From NCBI GenBank assembly GCA_003460745.1, contig QTVU01000045.1, positions 1 to 22,419 on the forward strand: a DNA stretch of 22,419 bases, in the 5' to 3' direction. The stretch comes from Firmicutes bacterium AM55-24TS (GTDB lineage: Bacteria > Bacillota > Clostridia > UBA1381). Made by a program: the position numbers and the translations under genes. Below the pieces are notes generated by a model. The model was not told the origin of the DNA. It made no database searches and worked only from the letters and a program-made list of their open reading frames with translations. This document shows, one piece after another, positions 1 through 8,000 of this stretch; positions within the stretch are counted from its first letter, which is position 1; every line of letters begins with the position of its first letter.

Positions 1-28
1 ATATTTTTAAAAATAATTACAAAAATAC

Positions 29-57
29 TTGATTTAATAGAAAATGGGTGATATAAT
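29..57 (+). promoter_or_regulatory. Promoter of the acyl-CoA synthetase gene
   Basis: A -35 box TTGATT (29-34) and a perfect -10 box TATAAT (52-57) are separated by 17 bases. Transcription would start near 64. This lies downstream of the in-frame ATGs at 44 and 56, so it argues against those as start codons for the gene that follows. Confidence 0.65.
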
Positions 58-100
58 GACAACAACATTTATAAGAAAAATAATGAAAGGAAAGAAAATA

Positions 101-1948
101 ATGCAAAAGGAAACTAAGAAAGAAAGATTTGACAGAATTTCAGAGGCAAGAAAAATTAAAATACTTGACGGAATTCGACTGCTTGAAAACTGCTCAAACA
201 AATCAAATTACGAATACACAAATGATGAAATAGAAAACATATTTGCAGACATTGAAAAAGCCTTACATTCGGCAAAAGCAAAATTTACGGCAGATACAAA
301 GCAACAACGTATAGATATGTTTAAATCTGAGTTTGAAAGAGAATATACGTGGCTTAACGGATTTATGAGAAATGTTTACAGATTTGCAGATAAAGAGGCT
401 ATGATTTCTCCCGAAACAAAGACTGCTTGGACATATTCTGAACTTAATTCAGAAGCAAACCGTTTTTCAAATGCGATTTTGGACGCCGGAATAATAAAAG
501 GCGGAGTAGTGATGTTCCAACTTTTGAATTGCCCGGAATTTGCGTTTGCATATATCGCTTGTCATAAAACAGGTACAGTAAGTTGTCCGATAAATTTCAG
601 ATTGTCAGCCGGTGAAATTGCAATAACTATTGAGGACAGCAGACCGACAGTATTTATATATGAATCAATCAACAAAGACGCTGTTGAACAGGCACTGAAA
701 CTTTCAAAATTCACACCGAAAATGATAATTATGGTGGACGAAGAAGGAGCGGCTCCTATACCTGGTACGGTAAAATATTCGGATTTTGTGAAGAATGCAT
801 CGGCAGAAAATCCGAATTTGAATTGGAATCTTTCTATATATGATGAAACGACAAGACTTTATACATCGGGAACAACAGGCAGACCAAAGGGTGTTTGTAT
901 AACAAGTATTAACGAAGTGCTTTCGGCGCACGATGTTATGATACATTTCCCGTTCTCGTCAGAGGATAAGTCTATGAATACAACACCTTGGTTCCACAGA
1001 GGCGGTTTGCATTCGGGCGGTCTTACACCGACATTTTATGCGGGTGGCTGTGTTACGATAATGCGTAAATTTGACGCGGCTTTGACGCTTAAATATGTGG
1101 AAGATTATAAGCTTTCGTTCATAATCGGTGTACCGGCTGTTTTGGAACGTCTTACGGAGGCTCAGGAGAGAAACGGCAGAGATTTGAGTACACTTCACGG
1201 TATCGTTACAATGGGTTCGCCGCTTGAACGTGCGGCTTGTATGCGTTATCAGAGAGTGCTTACACCGAAAATATTCAATGGCTACGGAACAACCGAAACT
1301 TTCTGGAATACATTTCTTAGACCGAACGATTTACCTGAAATGGCGGGTACAGCGGGCAGAGCTTGTACTGATGATGACGTGCGAGTAGTAAAGGTATTTG
1401 AGGACAGACGTGCCGAACCTCACGAAATTGTTGCTAAAGATAATTGTGAAGTGGGTGAAGTGATTATCCGCTCACACGCAAAATCAGCGTATTTCTACTA
1501 TAATAATGAGGGTGAAACGGAGCGTAAATTCCATAACGGATATTTGTACACAAACGACCTTGGTACTTGGGACGAAAATCATTTTATTACTATTGCCGGA
1601 AGAAAAGACGATATGATTATTTCACAGGGTGAAAATATTTATCCTACGCAGATTGAAGAAGTGCTTAATTCACATCCGAAAGTTGCGGACAGTATCGTTA
1701 CAGCCGTTCCCGATAAAGCACACGGCGAAATTGTTACGGCTTATATCGTAAAAGCAGATGAATCGCTTACTGTTGACGAACTTGAAGAATTTTGTAAAAA
1801 CAGTCCTATGATTTCAAACTATAAACGTCCGAGATATTATAGATTTACAGCGACTATACCGACAAACGTTACGGGTAAGAAACTTCATTATAAAATTAAG
1901 GAAATGGCAAAGAATGATCTTATAAACGGACTTTTAATTCGTGCATAA
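101..1948 (+). CDS. Acyl-CoA synthetase-like AMP-forming ligase
   Basis: Adenylate-forming (ANL superfamily) enzyme, expected to activate a carboxylic acid with ATP and pass it to CoA; the substrate cannot be read from the sequence. Visible motifs are the phosphate loop YTSGTTGRPKG, the GYGTTE motif, the hinge and C-terminal motif GRKDDMIISQGENIYP, and a C-terminal TGKK carrying the expected catalytic lysine. About 85 charged, probably helical residues precede the adenylation domain and match no domain I recognise. I chose ATG 101 (615 residues) because the promoter puts the transcript start near 64 and GAAAGG lies 10 bases upstream of it. In-frame ATGs at 44, 56 and 83 are possible but less likely. 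The gene stands alone between its promoter and terminator. The family call is firm; a fatty-acid substrate is a guess. Confidence 0.9.
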   Translation: MQKETKKERFDRISEARKIKILDGIRLLENCSNKSNYEYTNDEIENIFADIEKALHSAKAKFTADTKQQRIDMFKSEFEREYTWLNGFMRNVYRFADKEAMISPETKTAWTYSELNSEANRFSNAILDAGIIKGGVVMFQLLNCPEFAFAYIACHKTGTVSCPINFRLSAGEIAITIEDSRPTVFIYESINKDAVEQALKLSKFTPKMIIMVDEEGAAPIPGTVKYSDFVKNASAENPNLNWNLSIYDETTRLYTSGTTGRPKGVCITSINEVLSAHDVMIHFPFSSEDKSMNTTPWFHRGGLHSGGLTPTFYAGGCVTIMRKFDAALTLKYVEDYKLSFIIGVPAVLERLTEAQERNGRDLSTLHGIVTMGSPLERAACMRYQRVLTPKIFNGYGTTETFWNTFLRPNDLPEMAGTAGRACTDDDVRVVKVFEDRRAEPHEIVAKDNCEVGEVIIRSHAKSAYFYYNNEGETERKFHNGYLYTNDLGTWDENHFITIAGRKDDMIISQGENIYPTQIEEVLNSHPKVADSIVTAVPDKAHGEIVTAYIVKADESLTVDELEEFCKNSPMISNYKRPRYYRFTATIPTNVTGKKLHYKIKEMAKNDLINGLLIRA

Positions 1949-1951
1949 AAT

Positions 1952-1983
1952 AAGGGTGGTGTAATACCACCTTTATTTTTTTC
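1952..1983 (+). terminator. Rho-independent terminator
   Basis: The stem AAGGGTGGT / ACCACCTTT, with a five-base loop, is followed by a T-rich run directly after the acyl-CoA synthetase stop codon. Confidence 0.85.
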
Positions 1984-2020
1984 GGTAATTTACAATTTAT
2001 TTACAAAATATCAAATAATA

Positions 2021-2049
2021 TTGTAATTTAGTGGTATATGTTGTATTAT
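2021..2049 (+). promoter_or_regulatory. Probable promoter of the DUF6514-like gene
   Basis: TTGTAA (2021-2026) and TATTAT (2044-2049) are separated by 17 bases, about 35 bases upstream of the small gene. The match to the housekeeping consensus is moderate, so an alternative sigma factor is possible. Confidence 0.45.
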
Positions 2050-2083
2050 ATAACATAGGGGGGAGAAAGGACTAATATACAAT

Positions 2084-2275
2084 ATGTATACAATTTTGCA
2101 AGAAGAAAAGAATATTGAGGGAGTGGTAAAGACTACATACGGCATCAAATGTGAGGAAATGGCTGTTAATGACGTGTCACCAAATAAAAAAGAGGTGACA
2201 GAATTAATCGGAAGACTGAACAAATACGAATTGTCACCCTGTCATCTGCAAGATGTAATTGAAGATTTTATCTAA
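2084..2275 (+). CDS. Small DUF6514-like protein
   Basis: A 63-residue acidic, soluble protein without a signal peptide or membrane helix. Its C-terminal part, LSPCHLQDVIEDFI, and the central YGIK and VNDVSP segments resemble the small clostridial DUF6514 family, whose function is unknown. This assignment comes from memory of the family pattern and not from a search. A G-rich ribosome-binding stretch (GGGGGGAGAAAGG, 2058-2070) lies about 13 bases before ATG 2084, which is slightly long. A promoter and a strong terminator make it a single-gene unit, which supports it as a real gene. Confidence 0.75.
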   Translation: MYTILQEEKNIEGVVKTTYGIKCEEMAVNDVSPNKKEVTELIGRLNKYELSPCHLQDVIEDFI

Positions 2276-2277
2276 CA

Positions 2278-2319
2278 GAAAAAGCAAGCATTGTTTGTAG
2301 CAGTAGCTTGCTTTTTTTG
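2278..2319 (+). terminator. Rho-independent terminator
   Basis: The stem AAAAAGCAAGC / GCTTGCTTTTT with a 16-base loop ends in a run of seven T, just after the DUF6514-like stop codon. Confidence 0.9.
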
Positions 2320-2338
2320 TAACTTTAATCGGAGGTGT

Positions 2339-2449
2339 TTGTTACTCGAGATACTAAACAGTCGCTCATTGACGGAAGGGGAAATGTATGATACAATTCA
2401 ATATAGATTTCTTGTATCGCATAACGTCACATTCTGTCAGAAAAGCTAG
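2339..2449 (+). CDS. Candidate 36-codon leader ORF (doubtful)
   Basis: A strong Shine-Dalgarno site GGAGGTG (2331-2337) sits in front of an open frame starting at TTG 2339 and ending at TAG 2447. The peptide is unknown to me, begins LLEILNSRSLTEGEMYD in standard codon reading and has no membrane segment. The spacing from the ribosome site to TTG is only one base, which is poor. The frame also overlaps the sigma-factor promoter at 2369-2397. It may be a fragment of an older gene or chance. It is listed because the ribosome site is unexplained otherwise. Confidence 0.2.
   Translation: MLLEILNSRSLTEGEMYDTIQYRFLVSHNVTFCQKS
2369..2397 (+). promoter_or_regulatory. Promoter of the sigma factor operon
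   Basis: TTGACG (2369-2374) and TACAAT (2392-2397) are separated by exactly 17 bases. The leader of about 80 bases contains a small hairpin, TGTCAG / CTGACA (2435-2455). The near-consensus boxes suggest housekeeping transcription rather than pure self-activation by the ECF factor. Confidence 0.7.
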
Positions 2450-2482
2450 CTGACAAATAAAATTGAGAAAGGGATTTGTTTA

Positions 2483-3031
2483 ATGATGGATACAACTATA
2501 ATTTATAACGATTACCTTTCGGGCGATGCAAAGGCTCTTGAAAGGCTTATGGAGATTTACGGTGACAAGCTTACGCTGTATATAAACGGATATATAAAAA
2601 ATCTCCACGATTCGGAGGACTTGTTGATAGAAGTTTTTGCGTATCTGATCAGCAAACGGCCGAATATTAAAAGCAGTTTTGAAAGTTACATATATAAAGC
2701 GGCTCGAAATCATGCACTGATGTTTTTGAGAAAAGCAAAAAGACATATCATTCTTACAGAGGAAGAAATGAATTTTTGCATAGAAAATACATTTGAAGAT
2801 GAAGTGTGCATTGCGGAGCGAAACAAGCGGATTTATGACTGTATGGAATATTTGCCGTCCGCTCAAAAAGAGGCTCTTTATCTTGTATACATTGAGGGAA
2901 TGAGTTACAAAGAAGCCGCTGCTGTTTTAAGAAAGTCGGCAAAACAGATTGATAAGCTGTTGCAACTCGGCAAAAAGAAATTAAGACCGTTACTTGAAAC
3001 GGAGGGGATAAAAAGTGCGTTCAACGACTGA
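2483..3031 (+). CDS. ECF-like RNA polymerase sigma-70 family factor
   Basis: A 182-residue sigma factor with the two-domain ECF layout. Region 2 spans about residues 14-87 and includes SEDLLIEVFAYL and YIYKAARNHALMFLRK. Region 4 spans about 115-170 and includes the helix-turn-helix segment YIEGMSYKEAAAVLRKSAKQ. It should direct RNA polymerase to a small set of promoters. GAGAAAGGG lies 10 bases before ATG 2483; ATG 2486 is an alternative start. It is the first gene of an operon with overlapping membrane-protein genes, one of which is a PrsW-type protease. Sigma factors next to such genes are usually held by a membrane anti-sigma protein. The sigma family is clear; its targets are unknown. Confidence 0.88.
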   Translation: MMDTTIIYNDYLSGDAKALERLMEIYGDKLTLYINGYIKNLHDSEDLLIEVFAYLISKRPNIKSSFESYIYKAARNHALMFLRKAKRHIILTEEEMNFCIENTFEDEVCIAERNKRIYDCMEYLPSAQKEALYLVYIEGMSYKEAAAVLRKSAKQIDKLLQLGKKKLRPLLETEGIKSAFND

Positions 3032-3359
3032 AAGAATAAAACTGGCGAAAAAACAGGCTGATGAAATAAAAAAACAGCGCAACGAAAAAAGACATAGACT
3101 GGCGGTCATCTCGTGCTATTCGTTTGGCATTGCTTTAATCGTAGTTATATCGGCACTTGTATGTAATTTGAATTTTGCGGGATTTGAGCATACGCCGATG
3201 CATGACACAGCCAGTATTTTTGCCAACAAAGGCTTTTTGGGGTATGTTGTTGTAGGGATTTTGGCGTTTTTACTTGGCATTTCGGTAACTTTGATGTGTG
3301 ACATTCTTCATAAAAGAAATAAAGAGAGGAATGAGGGAAATGACAGAACTGACAGATAA
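3015..3359 (+). CDS. Small two-helix membrane protein A, possible anti-sigma factor
   Basis: A 114-residue protein with a basic, probably helical N-terminus (about 1-28), a membrane helix near 29-50, an outside loop of about 25 residues, a second helix near 72-95 and a charged tail. GGAGGGG (3001-3007) precedes GTG 3015, and the gene overlaps the sigma gene by 17 bases, so the two are probably co-translated. No zinc-binding anti-sigma motif is present. The position after the sigma gene and the topology fit a membrane anti-sigma factor, but this is inference. It resembles the protein encoded at 4715-5020: both have an N-terminal ER motif, a basic helix and a GYV motif at the start of helix two. 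It belongs to no family I can name. Confidence 0.72.
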   Translation: MRSTTERIKLAKKQADEIKKQRNEKRHRLAVISCYSFGIALIVVISALVCNLNFAGFEHTPMHDTASIFANKGFLGYVVVGILAFLLGISVTLMCDILHKRNKERNEGNDRTDR

Positions 3360-3975
3360 TCTTTTACAGCTTTTCTGCGTTTTTATCTGCGGATGCTGCT
3401 CCTGTATTTCGGCAATACGAAACAGAAGTTACAATCGCCTTTTGGTATTGCTTTTTTACCTGAGTTTCGGAATGGGTCTTGCCTATTGGGTACTGTACCT
3501 TATATTGTTAGGCACTTCTCCGCTTGTGTTCTGTGTTTCGGAACTGAGCTGGACGGCATCGTATATTTTTCTTACTTTACGTCTTTATGCAGATGTACCG
3601 AAAGAAAAACATAAAAAGAAAGCAATATTTTGGATTTTACCGTTGTTTTCTCTGGGTATGGGTATTTTCTTTTGTTTGCGAGGCAGTTATTTTGAGAACA
3701 TCTTAATGGGCACAGCAATGGGAATATTGGGCTTTTATGCGGTAAAAGGTATATATTTTGCAAAAATTCAAAAACAGACGGGTAAGCTGTGGATTTTTGC
3801 GGCGGCTTTGATTTTTTATGCGGCAGAATATCTTTTGTGGGGTTCTTCGTATTTTATTGCGGAAAACACCTTTATAAATCCGTATTATTTGGTTGACATA
3901 TTTATAATGAATCCGGCTCTTATTCTGATAGCCGTTGCACAGAGCAGGGAGGAAAAGCTATGCCGTACAATATAG
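3340..3975 (+). CDS. Orphan multi-pass membrane protein, about seven helices
   Basis: A 211-residue very hydrophobic protein with about seven membrane segments separated by short loops; aromatic residues are common. I recognise no catalytic motif or named family. I chose ATG 3340, with GAGAGG about 10 bases upstream; ATG 3331 is close behind that site and less likely, and 3298 has no ribosome site. The gene overlaps the small membrane-protein gene before it by 20 bases and the PrsW-like gene after it by 16 bases, so it is embedded in the operon. A membrane sensor or a scaffold for the protease is possible, but nothing in the sequence proves it. Confidence 0.75.
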   Translation: MTELTDNLLQLFCVFICGCCSCISAIRNRSYNRLLVLLFYLSFGMGLAYWVLYLILLGTSPLVFCVSELSWTASYIFLTLRLYADVPKEKHKKKAIFWILPLFSLGMGIFFCLRGSYFENILMGTAMGILGFYAVKGIYFAKIQKQTGKLWIFAAALIFYAAEYLLWGSSYFIAENTFINPYYLVDIFIMNPALILIAVAQSREEKLCRTI

Positions 3976-4601
3976 AAAATATATTTATATGCCTTGCGGC
4001 TCCGTTTTTGCTTGCCGCACTCGGTACAAATACCGGTAACAGAAAAAATTATATTTTTATAGTTCTCGGATTTGTCTGCTGTATTATATCCGCCTATTTG
4101 AATACATTTTTTTCGGTACTTTACGGTGCACAGGAAACATCTGCTGTATTGGAAATATCACCTGTTATAGAGGAAACGGTAAAACTCATTCCTCTTTTGT
4201 TTGGTTTGATTGTTTTTGAACTTCAACCGCATGAAGGGGATAATATTATTTTTAATATTGCGGTGGGATTTGCCACCTTTGAAAATATCTGTTACCTTTT
4301 GGAACACGGAACAGGTAATTTGTTTTATTTATTAGTGCGAGGTTTTTCAACCGGAGCTATGCACATTACATGTGCTTTTATAATCGGGTACGGACTGAGA
4401 GTATTCCGCCGACCTGCTGCGTTAAAGGCATCCGGCATTTTTGCGCTGTTGTGCGTCGCGATTACATTTCACGCTATGTTTAATATGATTATGAAAACTG
4501 AAGGCTTAATAAAGCAATTTGGATATGCGGTTCCGATTGTTTCTTGCCTTATTCTGTTTCTGCTGAAATACCGTTTCAGAAAAATAACTGATTTAAAATA
4601 A
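3960..4601 (+). CDS. PrsW-family intramembrane metalloprotease
   Basis: A 213-residue protein with several membrane helices and the marks of the PrsW family: the EExxK motif (PVIEETVK, E71 E72 K75), GFATFEN with E108, a histidine in RGFSTGAMHITCAF (H135) and HAMFN (H171, N175). In B. subtilis, PrsW makes the first cut in the outside loop of anti-sigma factor RsiW and so starts release of SigW. Here the gene shares an operon with a sigma factor and lies between two small two-helix membrane proteins, which are natural candidate substrates. GGGAGG lies about 7 bases before ATG 3960. The catalytic-type residues look intact. The family call is fairly firm; the substrate is inferred. Confidence 0.85.
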   Translation: MPYNIENIFICLAAPFLLAALGTNTGNRKNYIFIVLGFVCCIISAYLNTFFSVLYGAQETSAVLEISPVIEETVKLIPLLFGLIVFELQPHEGDNIIFNIAVGFATFENICYLLEHGTGNLFYLLVRGFSTGAMHITCAFIIGYGLRVFRRPAALKASGIFALLCVAITFHAMFNMIMKTEGLIKQFGYAVPIVSCLILFLLKYRFRKITDLK

Positions 4602-4614
4602 CTCTGTTTTATGC

Positions 4615-4643
4615 AGACCGGAAAAAAATCCGGTCTTTTTTTT
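4615..4643 (+). terminator. Rho-independent terminator of the sigma operon
   Basis: The stem AGACCGG / CCGGTCT with an A-rich loop is followed by eight T, 13 bases after the prsW-like stop codon. It separates the module into two transcription units. Confidence 0.92.
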
Positions 4644-4651
4644 GTTTTTTA

Positions 4652-4686
4652 GGGGGAATTTTTATATTTTCAAGCACCTATATAAT
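4652..4686 (+). promoter_or_regulatory. Possible promoter of the SLH protein unit
   Basis: A perfect TATAAT (4681-4686) lies about 34 bases before the gene, but no TTGACA-like -35 box sits 17 bases upstream. A GGGGGAAT stretch (4652-4659) lies in the wider upstream region. The missing -35 would fit use of an alternative sigma factor, such as the one encoded nearby, but this is speculative. Confidence 0.35.
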
Positions 4687-4714
4687 AAAAGGGTGGATTG
4701 AGGAGGTGTGTGAA

Positions 4715-5020
4715 TTGAAATCTAATGCGGAAAGAATGAATTTAGTTTTCGCACGTGCGAAAAAGATAAAACATTGCAGGGAGATAAAAAAGCTGAATTT
4801 CTGCAAAGTGGCAACCGCCCTGCTTTCCGTTCTTTTGCTGTGCTGCACCGCATTATTTCCGACATCGTACAAAAGTGCGGCGGTTGCCGGTTACTGCGGT
4901 GCAATTCTGCTGATTGACGGAATGTGCGGATATGTGCTGACAGCAGTTGTGACTTTTATAATAGCAACGGTGTTTACCGTAATTTGTATCAAAATAAAAA
5001 ACAGGAGGGACAGAAAATGA
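4715..5020 (+). CDS. Small two-helix membrane protein B, paralogue-like
   Basis: A 101-residue protein with a basic N-terminal helix (SNAERMNL...RAKKIK), one hydrophobic helix near 30-48, a short outside segment, a second long helix near 68-92 and a basic tail. TTG 4715 is preferred because AGGAGG (4701-4706) lies 8 bases upstream; an earlier GTG at 4706 would overlap that site. The stop codon overlaps the start of the SLH-protein gene (ATGA), so the two are translationally coupled. Its order of segments, ER motif and GYV start of helix two match the small membrane protein at 3015-3359. The function is unknown; a signalling or chaperone-like role for the exported partner is possible. Confidence 0.7.
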   Translation: MKSNAERMNLVFARAKKIKHCREIKKLNFCKVATALLSVLLLCCTALFPTSYKSAAVAGYCGAILLIDGMCGYVLTAVVTFIIATVFTVICIKIKNRRDRK

Positions 5021-8000
5021 GCAAAAAAATAGTGTCGGTGATATTATCACTTTGCATCATAGTTTGTGCGCTGCCGATGAATATTCTTGCGGCGCCCGAG
5101 CAAAACGAAACACTTACCTTTAACGGCGGTAAAACGCTTCTTCTGCAAAACGATTACATAAGCTTTTATTTCTACGATTTGCAGTATCAACCTATACGGC
5201 AACGGTTCCGAGGGCAATCGCAAAGGAAACAGGCGAGGTTTTTACACAGGATATTCAAGCCCCAGACTGCCAACTTAATGTTTATACCGGCGGGGGAAAT
5301 AAGAAGAAAATTCATCCGTATGTCACACTGCAAAAAGCGGAGTTTGTGTCAGAAACACCGAACGGAAAAAATAACGCAATTAAGGCAGAATACAACATGG
5401 AAATGGTTCTGAACGATATTCCCGGAACTCCGTACGGCACAATAATACCGGCAAAAGCAACGGTTTATCACGAGCTTGTATGTCTTGACAAAAAGGATAA
5501 AACGGCTTGGGGCGTTTTGACAACCGTCAGTGAAATACAAATGAACAGAGATGATTTCCCCGAACATGATTTGTACTTTGAGTGGCGGTATGTGATGAAC
5601 AATTTTACCGGAATGGGTCACAGTGAAACCGCAAACAGCTCCGGAGGTCCGGCGATTAAGATGGATCGCACAACAGTAACCGAAAGCGGTGAAATAACAA
5701 CGAAAAGTTCGGTTGTAACAGGCAAAATTGATGATGTGTCAACAAAGCACGTTCCAAAAGGGTATACCTTGTGGGGCGATGTAGACGGAGTTTATGTTAA
5801 TGAAATTTACACTGATGCATATCCGTGGGCAAATCCGTTTGTCGGTTTGTCCGATTACTACGATAACTTCGATATTGTGTACTGCGGAGATTCTCCGCTG
5901 CGTGTAAGCTTGCCACAGACAGTTACAGTGAAGCCGAACGATTTTCCTGTTCTTACATGGGTGGAAAGCAAAAGCTACTGTGGCTTTGACCTTGACGCAA
6001 ATACCGAAATGTCGGTCGGTGCGCAGTATCTGTGGGGTTATCGTAATCTGAAAACACTGAGCGAGGAGCTTCCGACAAAACCTGACGAAATATCATCAAG
6101 TTTTTCCGCAAAGCGTCTTGCGGTATTTGAGTCAAACGGTGCAATTACCGTTGAATATGTCTCGGATGACGCCACACTTGAAAGTTTAAAAAAGAAATAT
6201 AATGCGTCTCCTGTTGCACAAATAGCCGGCGAGTATAAAAGCACAAACGGTTCTTCTTTTGAATTTACCGGCGGAGCGGCAACGCTTTCTCCGTCTGTGA
6301 CGGCAACGTGGAACGAAAATAATGGCGGAAAGTTGATTGTTTACAAAGACGGACGAATCGAACAGCACGGCGTTAATTTGAACGCTCCGTCATTCAAATT
6401 CTATCAGCCGCAAAACGGTGCGGAAGACTCTTTGAAAATTACAATGTCAAAAGAAGGTCTTTCATTTGATATTGAACCCGACAAAAACGACGCAGTGATT
6501 TTTGTCGATATTCCGTATGCAACGACAAAGTTGGAAAAAGCAACCGCTGATGCGGACGGCAACCTTGTTTTTAACGGTGAAATCGGATTCAAAACAGTAT
6601 TTGACGGTGCTGAATTTTCGCTTGAAAAGTTGGGTTACGGTTTAGAAGAAAAGACGGTAAACGGCAAAAAGAAATATGAATTTAAGGTAAACGGCGTAAA
6701 AGCAAAAGGCAGCTTTGACACCGCCAAGATGATGGCGTTGGAGCTTGCCAAGGTTGAGGGGGAAGTAAACACCTTTAAGGGCGAGGAACGGTATGCCTTC
6801 AGCCTTGAACTGAATGCCTTTGACCTGTTTGAAACCGAGGCGGCACTTGCTCTTGAACGTAGCAATAACGGCGCTCTTATCCCTGACGAGTTATGGTTTT
6901 ATGTAAAATCATCACCGGGAATTGTACTTGTTCCGCCTGTTCCGATAGGACAGCTTAACGGCGGCGGTGCCGGTTTTAAGGATCTTGCCGCAACGGTAAA
7001 TGGCAATTATCTTGCCATTCCTCCTATTAAATTACGCGGTGCATTGACGGGAACATATCTGCATCTTATTGAAGGAACAGGTAACATTATTATAGGACCG
7101 AGCGAGATTTCACTAAAAGCGACCGATGTTAATCTTGTAGGTGCAGGCGCGGCAACGCAGATTGTCGACAGCTTCGGCTATTCCTTAAAATTAAACGGAC
7201 AGGAACGCAGTTATAAGGGTAATACATATGAAGGAGTTTATTTCGGCGGCTCAAAGGAGCTTGCATTAAATCTGCCGAGTAAACAGATAGACGTTATAAC
7301 GTTTGATTCTTCTATTGAATTGGGTGCTTTCGGCGGAGTGAATAACAGCAAGGATTATCTGTATCTTGCAATCGGTGCAAATGGCACGGTTGCAGGCAGA
7401 GTGCAGATTCCAAAAAGTAGTCCCGTCCTTGCCGGCAAAGGGTTTAACGTCGGAAATATCAATCTCATCGTAGGCGGTCAGACGGCATTCCCAATCAGAA
7501 ACGTCACAGTTGAGGAGGGTATGAAGCAAGCCTTCCAAAATGTCGATGTGTACCTTGGCGTGGTGGCTGAGGTGGGCGGTTGGTTAGCCAGCGCGCGAGC
7601 ATGGGTACTGGTGCCGAAAATCGTAGAGACCGACTTCCGCAAAGGCGGCGGCTGGGATATTGAGTTTAAGATGTTAGGTTATATGCCTGAATGGAACTGG
7701 GCGGATAAAGGTGTGTCACCGGTTGTAAGTATGCTTGCGGAAGACAGCGATGCGAATTTTGCGGCGGTGCGTGATGAGAACTTTGTGCTTGCAAACACCG
7801 GCGTGAGTCGGACGGAAATCTCAGCAAGTGCCGGTACAGACGAAGCGCCGTATATCGTACTTGCCTTTGACGGAAATCTAACCGAGGAGCAGATCAAAGA
7901 GAACCTAAAGATTTTCAATGACAGCAACGCTGAGCTTAATATCGACTGGATGACTGATGACAGTCAGTTTAATCCTGACGAAGATGTCAGCGCGACAACT

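Noticed and set aside
4706..4714. GTG 4706 as the start of small membrane protein B
   Set aside because: It overlaps the AGGAGG ribosome site; TTG 4715 has the right spacing.
5175..5195. Programmed ribosomal frameshift in the SLH gene
   Set aside because: No slippery heptamer or obvious downstream stimulatory structure was found, and two other genes show unrelated one-base losses.
5346..5400. ATG 5346 as the start of the SLH protein
   Set aside because: The same frame continues upstream to about 5187 as normal protein sequence, and a signal peptide with a strong ribosome site begins at 5017 one base out of phase.
4924..5412. 162-residue frame containing the SLH signal peptide
   Set aside because: Its first 31 residues only shadow the preceding membrane-protein gene, and its end after about 5185 is out-of-frame translation.
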